64,000 bases of DNA from positions 273,362,681 through 273,426,680 of the forward strand of contig OW240913.1 of the NCBI GenBank assembly GCA_933207985.1. Reading direction: 5' to 3'. Source of the DNA: Pelobates cultripes. Its lineage: Eukaryota > Chordata > Amphibia > Anura > Pelobatidae. Position numbers and translations under genes: made by a program. The notes under the pieces are model-generated. The model worked only from the letters and a program-made list of their open reading frames with translations. It did not search any database and had not been told where the DNA came from. Below, piece by piece: positions 34,801-44,177 of this stretch (the first letter of the stretch is position 1; each line of letters starts with the position of its first letter).

Positions 34801-37352
34801 TTATTTCAAATTATTATTACAACTATCAGCAAAGTTAAGCCAGCTAGTAACTGACATTTTTACATGTTTGCCACAATTCCAACGTTAACAGCATCAGGCT
34901 GTAGTAAAGAAGCATGTATGCCTGTGTTGTATAGATTAAGTCAAACCAGCTATACTTGGCTTTAAGGCAAGTGCAATTAAGTGAACCATGTGGTAGCCAC
35001 TCCTGCCCACATTTACCTTGGATCATCATTTAACATTTATTTTATAAGAAAATAAAAGATATGTAAGATGGATCCCAAGCTTGATATACAGGTGTGCAAT
35101 AATGTCAGTCAATAATATGCTGGGAGAATGAACTAGTTATTTTCTCTAGGCTGTGACATTCCAGAGTATTTTAAATTCTGCTATTACCATGTCCTGCAGG
35201 CTAAATAAAGGTAACATTAAATTATACGGCAGATAATCGAAGAGAATGGATGAAAGTCAGTATTAAATGTCTGCAAGTTGCCCTTAAATAAGGAACAATC
35301 CATTTTATATATTGAAAAAAACAAAAAACATTCCAGAGTACATCTACCACCCATTTAGTTAATCCATTATAAATGCATTATAAAACAAAACACATTTTCT
35401 ATTTTTTTTTTTTTTTTTTTTAAACACCCCAAGATTGGATTAAAGGGTCACTCTAAGAACCAAAATGTGTGGTGCATGTATCCTGCCCAGGAATGACTGC
35501 ATCTACTAGAAAGCCTCTCTGGATGAGTGACATTAAAAGGAGGACATTTACTTTCTCTCTAACTTTTTCAAGTTGTTCAGTCTTCCTCCTAGGTCTGAAT
35601 AGCCAAATCTGTGGTCACATGCATACACAATCAACAATAAGGAGATTCCTGCACACAGCATGGTTCACCTAACTGTGAACCGGGTTAATTTTTATACAGG
35701 TACTACATTTTGTGTGAGTGTTTTTATTCTTTTTATTTGCATTTCCTTATTCTATTAATTGCATTTGATATTAACATTTTTCTTATATTTCACATTGGTA
35801 ATCTAGTGGCCTATGATGTTTGCTGGCATTGTATCTTTAATGTATTTAGCAATAAAAACCCTTTTTAAAATAAAGCTGTTTCAGCGGCTTCAACCACAGA
35901 GAGGGCACGATTATGGTGGCAAAGGCCACAACAACAAGCCTGTGACATGGCTGCGTCCGGGCCTGTATCAGGGCTTGGTCTACACAGGGCAAGCCTTGGG
36001 ATTCCTTAAAGAGCTGGAGTGTCGAGAGGAAACCTGATGACAACTATGGGCCACCTTCACTTCTGCACTTGGATAAGGCATTTATTACCACACTTGGATA
36101 AAGCATTTACCTACACTAGGGCAACAAGGCCTGAAGAGCTTCTTCCTACAGTGCGGCTGTGTTCTGCCCTTGGGCATAGACTGATCTGGGTTCTGGGTAT
36201 CTCACCTCACATCACTACTTCATAGTGATTCAATGAGTCAATATCGAGCAACAGTTTATTTGTTTTTAGTATTTGTCTGTCCTATGCCTTATATCCTGAA
36301 TTTTCCATCAGTATCTTAGTATTTCTTAGTCCTTAATTGTTTTAGACGTTTACCTAAGATATGCATAGGAGCCTCTTGGGTTTATTATTCTGTCTGACAG
36401 TCTACATGACTTCCTTTATTACTTAGAATGTGTGCAGATACATAGCTCTGCGATTAATGCATTACTTGTCATTTCTTTGTTATACCATAATATTGTGCCC
36501 AATGTTGTATTGTTATGCCATTGCAGAACCAAATGTTTAAAAAAAATGGAGCTGTTAAGTAAAAATAAATTGTAAGCTTCTGTTTAAGTGCCACGGAACT
36601 AGAGGAATATGCTGGGAGTTGAAATATATTGTAGATTAAAGTAATTACTTTATTCTTGGAACTCCAGTTACTAAACTTACCCGGTAGGTGGTGTGCATAG
36701 TTTTGGTGATCTATGAATGCCAAAAGATGCAATACAAAGCTTGAGGAACATTTCGCATGCCAGGGTCCAGCTCCCAAATTTCTATTCTGGCTCATTCATT
36801 GAGATCATATTTGTGAAATGCAGTAGGCGTTTTGTTTACAGCGGTCACCTTTTTACATCTTGAGCACAATTTTACAGATTTGGTTTTCGCAGGCAGGGTT
36901 CGAAACTGGGCGGATGGGATGTATTGTTTTGTATGACATTCGTCACTTGTGTGCATAACCTTGTGCAAACACTGATTGACTGATTACATGTTTATATGGG
37001 TCAAAACAGTTACTGCTTTAGTAAATATTATGCAGAAAAAATGTCATATAGCAATTTTACTATTGTGATAGATGAGGACATGTTTTTAAAGGTATCAGTG
37101 AATAAAAACAAAGATTTAAGTAAGAATAGATAAGTATTAGCACCTATCTATGTACACTGTATGCAGTTTACAAGGTAGATTTATCTAAAACACTAAATTG
37201 TTATCTTACCCACAATTGCTCTTGGTTTACTTACAATAAATTTATCTCCCGGATATGCCTTCCACTATAGCATTCTGCCTTTCAACCTAATGAACATGCT
37301 ATGCAACTCTGATCTAACGTTAAACATAGTAACATACACAGGGCACTACATT
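34801..37352. other. Unassigned AT-rich stretch
   Basis: A T run at 35402-35421 is followed by a T2 left end (TTAAAGGGTCACTCTAAG, 35439). Open frames at 35813-36225 show no recognisable domain. No gene is supported. Confidence 0.45.
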
Positions 37353-37530
37353 GAGAATAGCTAGGAATTCAAAGTGAATTCAAATTGAATTTCAAAAAGC
37401 CTAAATAACCAAACTGAACACAGAATTCACCAAATTTTTCCCCAAACTTGCTATTTTGACCTAAATTGTTAAATTTGCATCCAATTCACTTTGAATTACT
37501 GGAAGATTTCTTTAGTGAATAACCCTTTTA
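37353..37530. mobile_element. Palindromic MITE (GAATTCAAAGTGAATT family)
   Basis: Left GAATAGCTAGGAATTCAAAG TGAATT and right AATTCACTTTGAATTACTGG pair across about 175 bp. Related elements follow at 37648, 38347 and 53949. Confidence 0.5.
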
Positions 37531-37647
37531 GATTCACACTTTTTTCCACTGCTATTGTAAGTCCTATAGTCTTCTGCATGGCGGTCGTAGGCACCTATTG
37601 TTCTTTTTGAGCATTAACACAACAGGCCACTCAAGTGAAATGTTTCA

Positions 37648-38307
37648 AGGTTATTTACTAAAGTGAGAATTCAAAGTGAATTTCACATTCTCAGAGTAGC
37701 CAAACTGAAAGCATAGCTAACTTGTTGATTTTTTTTAGTTTGGCTGTTTTGTCCTTAAAGGGACACTATAGTCACCAGAACAACTACCGCTTAATGGAGT
37801 TGTTCTGGTGAGTATACGGATTGCCTTCAGGCATTTTAAATACAAACAATGTCTTTTCAGAGAAAAGGCAGTGTTTACATTGCCCCTAGGGACATCTCCA
37901 AGTGGCCACTCTTCAGATAGCCACTGGAGGTGCTTCCTGTGGCAGTGCTGCACAGTAGGCAGCTCTGCCATTCAGCGTTGAATTTTCCTCATAGAGATGC
38001 ATTGATTCGATGCATCTCTATGAGGAGGTGCTGATTGGCCAAAACAGTGTTTGGCCTGCCCCCTTGTCGATTTCAGCCAATCCAATGCTTTTCCCATGTG
38101 AAGGCATTAGATTGGCTAAAAATCTGCAATTATGATGATGTCACAAAGGGGGCGGGGCCAGTGCGAGAGGTAAGTTTTTCATGTTTTTAAGTAGGCTTGG
38201 TGGGTTTTGCACTGAAGAGTCAGGAATAAATGTTTGTGTTCCTGACCCTATAGCTTTCCTTTAAATTTGAAATTCACTTTAAAATTCTCACATTAGAGAA
38301 TAACCCT
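37648..38307. mobile_element. Palindromic MITE split by a T2 MITE
   Basis: The left part (37648-37754) starts AGGTTATTTACTAAAGTGAG and contains GAATTCAAAGTGAATTTCA. The right part (38265-38307) has TTGAAATTCACTTTAAAATT and ends TTAGAGAATAACCCT, its inverse. The two halves are separated by the T2 element at 37755-38264. Confidence 0.65.
37755..38264. mobile_element. T2/Kolobok-type MITE
   Basis: TTAA at 37755-37758 and 38261-38264. Left end AGGGACACTATAGTCACCAG with hairpin AGAACAACTACCGC / GTTGTTCTGGTG. Right end CCTGACCCTATAGCTTTCCT. A central hairpin pairs CATAGAGATGCATTGATTCG with the following inverted copy. Confidence 0.8.
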
Positions 38308-38346
38308 GACTGTTTCATTCATAATGCCTAGTGATCAAAAACAATC

Positions 38347-38524
38347 AGGGCTATTTACTAAAGGAAGAATTGTGAGGAATTCAAGTGAACTTCAAATCAG
38401 TGGTCAAAATAGTGGATTTGGAAAAATTCTCCAAAACAGTTATTCTTCTACTTTGGTTCCTTTGACCTTAAATTAAAAATTCACTTTGAATTCCCAACAA
38501 TTCTCATTTTAGTAAATAGCCCCC
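38347..38524. mobile_element. Palindromic MITE (AGGGCTATTTACTAAA ends)
   Basis: Left AGGGCTATTTACTAAAGGAAG is inverted at the right as TTTAGTAAATAGCCCCCT. Inner arms GAATTCAAGTGAACTTCAAA / CACTTTGAATTCCC. It belongs with 37353 and 37648. Confidence 0.7.
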
Positions 38525-38711
38525 TAAATGGTTTTGAGCTATGCCTGCACACAGCTGGTGTTCTGGATACATTCTTACATTCTACTCGTATGTACCGTCT
38601 GTCAACCTACTCACTCTAGGCTTCCTCCTCCAACCTGTAAAAATCTTACAAGCGTTATACCTCATATTTAATATCTAATTGTCCAAAAGGTAAGAAATAG
38701 TCAGAAGATAA

Positions 38712-38928
38712 TTAACCGCCCTGGTGGTAATCCAGAGCGTGGCTCAGGGTTAATTTTCAGTACCAAAAGTGGTAACCCCGAGCCACGCTCTGGATTACAC
38801 CTTAGTATCACTTACCTTGTCGCTACGAGCCCCTGGTGTAAAAATAAATACACAGAATACATTGTAAAAACAATGTACCGCTTTAACAGTAAAAAATACT
38901 GACATAATCAGACTGCCAGGGAGGTTAA
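38712..38928. mobile_element. piggyBac-like MITE
   Basis: TTAA at 38712-38715 and 38925-38928. It starts CCGCCCTGGTGGTAA and ends CTGCCAGGGAGG, a TTAACC(G/T)CCCTGG end frequent in amphibian and fish piggyBac MITEs. The subterminal hairpin TCCAGAGCGTGGCTCAGGG / CCCGAGCCACGCTCTGGA is nearly perfect. Confidence 0.75.
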
Positions 38929-38997
38929 ATAAAGTGAAGAAATTAAAGTAGGGAGGGCTCTCACACACACAGGTGTATCACACATACCTGCAGTCTG

Positions 38998-39110
38998 TGT
39001 ATATATATTATATATACTGTGTGTGTTTGTATATATATATGTATGTGTGTATGTGTGTGTGTATTATATATACATACACACACACATACATACATACACA
39101 CACACGTCCC
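38998..39110. repeat. (TA)n/(GT)n/(CA)n microsatellite
   Basis: Alternating TATATA, GTGTGTATGT and ACACACATAC runs that can self-pair. Confidence 0.85.
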
Positions 39111-39637
39111 ATTTACCCATCACGCCCACACAAACATACTTCATCTCTTATCACATATATAATAAAAACTCTGGCTTGAGAAATATTATTTTTTATTTTA
39201 TCAATTTCTTTTTATTTGCTTTAAAAAATCCAATAAAACTTTTAATGCAAAGTTTGGAAGAAAGGAAGGAAAAAACGTATGACTATGACTAATTTGATTA
39301 ATCCGCACCTATTGTGTTCTCTGCAAGAGATAAATCGTTGCATGCTTACTTTACAATAGAGATCTCCCTGCATTAAATTAGCTCATTTCAAACCTATAAA
39401 GAACTACGATAGACAACGGCTGATATGACCATGACAAATAGAATGAGACATGGATCTAAAGAGTTACAAAGCAGTGCACAGTAGATTAATTTCATGGTTG
39501 TGAAATATTAGCATATTTACCGGTAAAGAGATTCAACCACACCTCTAGCTGGAATTTACTGACAGCCAGGCCGGTAAAAGAATTGGACCTCCCATTAATA
39601 GCCCAGCCATACTATATCAATGTGGATAGTCAGGGTC

Positions 39638-39769
39638 AGGGGCGGTATATATATGGACAGCTTGGTCTATGCCAAGGCACATCGTCTGAGAAGAAGGTAG
39701 AAGGCCATCATTCTTGTAGCCATGGGATACATTTCCTGTCTCACAGCTTTTCTGTACCTTAATTACTAA
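39638..39769 (+). promoter_or_regulatory. Possible promoter with TATA box and short downstream frame
   Basis: A GGGGCGG box (39638-39644) directly abuts TATATATAT (39646-39654). About 30 bp downstream is an initiator-like GGCACATCG. An ATG at 39722 sits in a strong context (GTAGCCATGG) and opens a 15-codon frame ending TAA at 39767-39769, unless splicing intervenes. No downstream exon is recognised. It could be chance in AT-rich DNA or the start of a small unannotated transcript. Confidence 0.25.
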
Positions 39770-40250
39770 CCCCTCTTCTTCGTCCATCCCACTGACTGAT
39801 TCTCCAAGTCTGACTATTTCTTCACTTTGAGTTAATTCACACCTTTTGAAATACTTCTTCTGGGTGGCTGTATCTTCCTTTCTAGATCAAATTCTGTCCA
39901 CCCATCAGTTTGCTCTTCTTTCCATTCTTTATTTCTTAATATTATTCTTTTAATGATATTTTCCTTTGTCATTGTTCAGTTTTTTGACTGTTATACTTTC
40001 TTTCTGCATTTTATTTACTCCAATCTCTACATCAGTTTCTTGGAAAATGCAAAAATAAAACATGTCACACGATGTCTTAATATTCTAGTAATTAAATCAT
40101 GTAACATCCCTAGGACATACTTGGAAACCAGAGAATTTCTGAATGTACCTTTTCTGGTGAACCAGTTTGTTATTATTATGTTATTAGGCATCAATGAGAT
40201 AAAGTTTGAGCATGGGTGGGAAACAGTGGGGTGTTCCAGAAAGATAGGAA
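39770..40250. other. Unassigned stretch
   Basis: Overlapping open frames at 39953-40339 (plus) and 40027-40377 (minus) show no domain. They run into the MITE at 40251 and are not called. Confidence 0.4.
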
Positions 40251-40797
40251 TTAAAGGACCACTAAAGACATCCACACCACATTGTCTCACTAAAGTGGCC
40301 TGGTGCAGTGGCCCATTTAGTTGTAACTCTGCAATGTAAAACATTGTAGTTTTGTACAACCTAAAATGTTTTTCCATTGCAGGGTCAAATCCACCTCTTG
40401 TGGCTGTCTTCCTACTAGATGCACATCCCCTGTGAGAACTGAGTCAGACTCCTTATGAGGAAGCATTGGAAGGGCACAGATCAACAATCTTGATGATCTA
40501 GGCCAGGGGTGCCAAAAATGTAGATACCCAGATGTTTTAAAACTACAACTTCCATGATGCTTTGTCAATCTAAGGCATGCAAAGCATCATGGAGGTTGTA
40601 ATTCTACATCATCTGGGGATCAACCTTTTGGGCACCCCTGATCTAGGTTATGGAGGCAGAGAGACTGCAGCACGGGAATAAGAATACGTTTAATTTACCT
40701 TTTAAATCCTTACAGCGGACAGACACCAATATTAGGTTGGCTAATACGACAGTGTAAGGAATACATGTTTGTATGCCTAACGCTAGTGTTCCTTTAA
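40251..40797. mobile_element. T2/Kolobok-type MITE containing a hAT MITE
   Basis: TTAA at 40251-40254 and 40794-40797. Left AGGACCACTAAAGACATCCA, right TAACGCTAGTGTTCCT. A younger hAT MITE (40504-40640) is inserted inside. Confidence 0.65.
40504..40640. mobile_element. hAT-type MITE nested in T2 MITE
   Basis: CAGGGGTGCCAAAAATG...TTTTGGGCACCCCTG, with the arms CATGATGCTTTG / CAAAGCATCATG. Flanking 8-mers ATCTAGGC and ATCTAGGT match at 7 of 8 positions. Confidence 0.8.
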
Positions 40798-40989
40798 ATA
40801 GGTGGCGTTATAAGCTACTTTACTGGTTTGGAAATATGTTACCTACCCCTATATGCTACTTGAAAAAACCTCTATGAAAAACTACCCTGTTCCCGATCAG
40901 CCTACTTCCTCTCTCATTTTTCAATTCTCTCAGTTTCCCATGTGATAACAACCATTCTATTTAGGGAGGTACGGCAACCAGGAGAAAAC

Positions 40990-41055
40990 GGTGTTTATTT
41001 ATTTATTTATAAAATATTTTACCAGGAAAGATACATTGAGATTTCTCTCGTTTTC
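40990..41055. repeat. Short frog-type dispersed repeat
   Basis: (TTTA)n followed by AAAATATTTTACCAGGAAAG and TTTCTCTCGTTTTCAAGTA. I recognise this as a recurrent amphibian repeat but cannot name the family. Confidence 0.45.
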
Positions 41056-41069
41056 AAGTAAGATTAATG

Positions 41070-41608
41070 TTAAAGGGACGCTATAGTCACCTGAACAACT
41101 TTAGCTTAATGAAGCAGTTTTGGTGTATAGAACATGCCCCTGCAGCCTCACTACTAAATCCTCTGCTATTTAGGAGTTAAATCCCTTTGTTTATGAACCC
41201 TAGTCACACCTCCCTGCATGTAACTTGCACAGCTTTCCATAAACACTTCCTGTAAAGAGAGCCCTATTTAGGCTTTCTTTATTGCAAGTTCTGTTTAATT
41301 AAGATTTTTTCTTATCCCCTGCTATGTTAATAGCTTGCTAGACCCTGCAAGAGCCTCCTGTATGTGATTAAAGTTCAATTTAGAGATTGAGATACAATTA
41401 TTTAAGGTAAATTACATCTGTTTGAAAGTGAAACCAGTTTGTTTTTTTCATGCAAGCTCTGTCAATCATAGCCAGGGGAGGTGTGGCTAGGGCTGCATTA
41501 ACTCCTAAATGACAGTGAATTGAGCAGTGAGACTGCAGAGGAATCATCTATACACTAAAACTGCTTTATTTAGCTAAAGTAATTTAGGTGACTATACTGT
41601 TACTTTAA
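41070..41608. mobile_element. T2/Kolobok-type MITE (CACCTGAACAAC subfamily)
   Basis: TTAA at 41070-41073 and 41605-41608. Left AGGGACGCTATAGTCACCTG, right AGGTGACTATACTGTTACTT. A second copy of about 555 bp, highly similar along its whole length, lies at 53216-53773. It ends 25 bp before the Ngaro element. Confidence 0.8.
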
Positions 41609-41633
41609 CGTAATTGTGTTGTTGAGGGAAGTG

Positions 41634-41818
41634 GGTAGCCCATGGAGCAACGCAGTATGGGGAGTGGGCCTTGACAGAGCCAGGGAGTGGGCATGGGCTT
41701 AAGTTTGTGGGAAGGGTTTTGGGAGTGATGTTTTGGGGGGTGGAGAGTAGGGATATATAGAGCGGCCATATTAGAATAGGGGCCATTTTAACTGGAGCCT
41801 CTCTTACCTGTAGATTGT
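41634..41818 (+). repeat. Ngaro split repeat A1
   Basis: Starts GGTAGCCCATGGAGCAACG and ends CCTGTAGATTGT, matching A2 base for base by eye. It includes TATATAG near 41755, a candidate core promoter for the genomic transcript. Confidence 0.9.
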
Positions 41819-41867
41819 TGCAGGCCAGAGAGGTTCCCCCCTTTTTTCTTTGTTTCCCTGCAGGTCG

Positions 41868-44177
41868 ATGGCGGTGTTGGAGGAGCTTCTGGAGGGAGTG
41901 CGGGCGGCCGTGAGGGACCGTGGCCTCGAATGGCTACATCAGCAGCTGGGGGCCGCCGGGCCTTCCGCATCGGTACCGGCGCGACAACCGGCCAGGAGGA
42001 CGAGGCCGCCGCAGCGGCTGAGCCCGGGTGCTGGGCCCGCGGCGAGACGCCGTAGAAGCCCTTCAGAGGGAGGAGGAACGTCCGCGGGGGCAGGAGAGGT
42101 CCCGGTCGTGGAGCCGGGAAGGAGCACGGCTCGGGCTGGCAGGCGCGGCTGCGGTCTGGCGAGGACGGCCGTAAAGCACCCGGCGGCTGGACGCCGCACG
42201 CCGCGTGGGTCGGCGGCAGGCAGGGGAGATGGAGCGGTGGCTGCCAATTCGGCGGCCGGGTCGGCGGCCAGGACGGAGGACGGTCACGTGGGCGGGATCA
42301 CAGAGCTGGAACGTCCCGGTGAGTCAGCCACCAGTGGCACCGCTGTGGGGCAGGAGAATGTGGTTATGGGGAGTGTGGAGACAAGAGCAGCCCCCCATGG
42401 GTCTGGGGGAGGCTGGGGCGGCGAGGTCAGCGCAGGGACGGCCCAGGCAGGGGTCAGGAGGGAGGATGTCGGTGGTGGTTTTAGTGCGCAGGAGACGGCT
42501 GGATCAGGGCGCACGGCGATCAGCCAGGGACAGGATTCTTTAACGGGAAGGACGGCTAGAGGGAAGCCAGGCGCGACAGCAGTGGGAGACAGACGTAGAC
42601 CCACCCTGGAGGGAGGTGACAGGGGTGGTGGCAGCAGGCGGGAGGGTCCTTCTGGCTGCTCCCAGGGTCAGCATATGGACGGAGAGGACGCAAGGAGTGA
42701 GAGGAGAACGGAACGGCGCAGCATGAGCGCCAGGCGCAGCAGCACGAGGAGCAGAGCAGGGAGTCGAGGAAGCGGGGAGAGGTCACCAGTGCGGAGCAGA
42801 TGCAGCGCAGCTAGGTCCTGTTGCAGGGAAGGCTGTGGGAGGTCCCTGTCTAGGGATAGAAGGCAGAGGAGTCGACGTAGCACGTCTGATTCACCAGACA
42901 GGAGAGTACAGGTTCACTCAAGGGGAGCGGATTACAGGGGGAGTCGTTTTGCAAGGCAGCTGGAACGTGGGGAGGAAGGGCGGGTAGACCCTACGCTGAA
43001 CAGACTACCCAGGTTTTCTTCTCCCTGCAGGTCACGGAGCAATACCCCTACGGTCTCGAGGCGGGACCAGGCGGATGGGAGTCGGCGACAACACGACACT
43101 CCGGCTCCCGGAATGGTGGGCGGAAGGACGACGCCCCTGCGGTCAGCTGCGGCCAGGGGCTTGAGCGGTGAGTCAACACATGCACGACACTCTGGACAGT
43201 TGTTGAATGATTTGAAAGTATTTTTAGACGCTTGGTCGGACAAGGGCGGGTCCCCCTCGGAATTCGGGCGGGTATGGTCACAGGAAGGTAGTCGGGACGC
43301 GGCGGTGGAGCACGCTGGGGCGGTACCGGCGGGGACACATGGAGGCGAGGCCGGCGACGTGACGGGGTCGGCGGGGTTGACCGATGGTGGGGGGGAACCC
43401 ACGGAAGGGGGTAGCGATGTCCCGGATGCGGCGCGGCAAAACGTGCACGTGTCCTTTGCGGGCCCCCTGGGGTGCCACTTAAAAACAGAAGTAAAGGATA
43501 AGATTTGGAAAGGTGAGTTCGTGGAAATCTTTTCCCTTCTTCCCCTCGAGGAATTCTTGGACTTGAAAGAGGAGGATAAAAAGGACGCCAAGAAAGAGGA
43601 GGAGGAAAAAAGGCGGAGGTATCGCAAGATACCGAAAACTTTTGGGAATTGGCTACGGGCTTTCTGTATTCTGGCTAGCGTGATAGGGGAAAAGAACCCG
43701 GGGCGTTGCTCTGAACATTTTTGCTACTTGGATGGGATAGGCGATGCATATCGAACATACGGGGGATTGGCGTGGTGGAGGTATGACGAGCAATTTCGAC
43801 AACGGCTAGCGGTGAACACGAGCATGCGGTGGGATCAAATGGATCTGCCGTTATGGATGCGCCTTATGATGGCTCAAAAGGCGGCGCGCTTTCTTGGGAC
43901 AGCCGGCACGGCCGCAGGGGGTGCTGTGTCGGTTGGGCAAAAGAAAGGCTTCTGCTGGATGTACAACGAGGGACACTGCAAGTGGGGGAATTCCTGCAGG
44001 TTCAGACACGAATGTTCCGGCTGCGGGGGGGCGCATGGCGCCAGCCGGTGCTTCAAGAAAGGTAAGCTTGGAGGGGGAGGGGGGTCCGGAGGGGCAGCGC
44101 CCCCTGCTGTTACCGCTGGGGGCGTCCCCAGTGAAAGTAGACGTGATGTTGCCTTGGCTAAGGCAGTACGCCAATAG
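41868..44177 (+). CDS. gag: Ngaro Gag-like protein
   Basis: 769 codons from the ATG at 41868. The frame is open slightly upstream but only from a TTG, and a splice-acceptor-like tract (CCCTTTTTTCTT...CCCTGCAG) sits just before the ATG. The N-terminus (MAVLEELLEGVRAAV) is helical. Residues of roughly 20-430 are low-complexity, rich in Gly/Arg/Ser with RS and SR dipeptides. A charged segment LDLKEEDKKDAKKEEEEKR precedes a conserved-looking globular region. The end carries zinc-binding motifs at 43953-44051: CCCH type (C-x7-C-x5-C-x3-H) followed by C-x2-C-x3-H-x4-C. By analogy with DIRS/Ngaro Gag proteins it should bind element RNA and form particles. The last 70-116 bp may be intron in a spliced Gag-Pol message. 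Confidence 0.85.
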   Translation: MAVLEELLEGVRAAVRDRGLEWLHQQLGAAGPSASVPARQPARRTRPPQRLSPGAGPAARRRRSPSEGGGTSAGAGEVPVVEPGRSTARAGRRGCGLARTAVKHPAAGRRTPRGSAAGRGDGAVAANSAAGSAARTEDGHVGGITELERPGESATSGTAVGQENVVMGSVETRAAPHGSGGGWGGEVSAGTAQAGVRREDVGGGFSAQETAGSGRTAISQGQDSLTGRTARGKPGATAVGDRRRPTLEGGDRGGGSRREGPSGCSQGQHMDGEDARSERRTERRSMSARRSSTRSRAGSRGSGERSPVRSRCSAARSCCREGCGRSLSRDRRQRSRRSTSDSPDRRVQVHSRGADYRGSRFARQLERGEEGRVDPTLNRLPRFSSPCRSRSNTPTVSRRDQADGSRRQHDTPAPGMVGGRTTPLRSAAARGLSGESTHARHSGQLLNDLKVFLDAWSDKGGSPSEFGRVWSQEGSRDAAVEHAGAVPAGTHGGEAGDVTGSAGLTDGGGEPTEGGSDVPDAARQNVHVSFAGPLGCHLKTEVKDKIWKGEFVEIFSLLPLEEFLDLKEEDKKDAKKEEEEKRRRYRKIPKTFGNWLRAFCILASVIGEKNPGRCSEHFCYLDGIGDAYRTYGGLAWWRYDEQFRQRLAVNTSMRWDQMDLPLWMRLMMAQKAARFLGTAGTAAGGAVSVGQKKGFCWMYNEGHCKWGNSCRFRHECSGCGGAHGASRCFKKGKLGGGGGSGGAAPPAVTAGGVPSESRRDVALAKAVRQ
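44062..44131 (+). other. Candidate intron joining Gag to Pol
   Basis: Donor AAAG^GTAAGC at 44062 and acceptor GTCCCCAG^TG ending at 44131, 70 bp in all. Removing it joins codon position 1 at 44061 to positions 2-3 at 44132-44133. That moves the reading from the Gag frame into the pol frame exactly where the conserved reverse-transcriptase N-terminal region starts. The donor is near-consensus; the polypyrimidine tract is short and interrupted by G runs. The alternative is a programmed +1 frameshift in the Gag/Pol overlap or separate initiation. Confidence 0.45.

Noticed and set aside
39953..40377. Opposite-strand frames of 128 and 116 codons
   Set aside because: Both extend into a T2 MITE and lack motifs.
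41850..41852. TTG at 41850 as start of gag
   Set aside because: A proper ATG follows at 41868, and 41841-41863 looks like a splice-acceptor tract.
42932..43627. 231-codon minus-strand frame (and 41939-42247, 43851-44402, 46070-46780 minus)
   Set aside because: Shadows of the GC-rich Ngaro genes on the other strand; no recognisable motifs.
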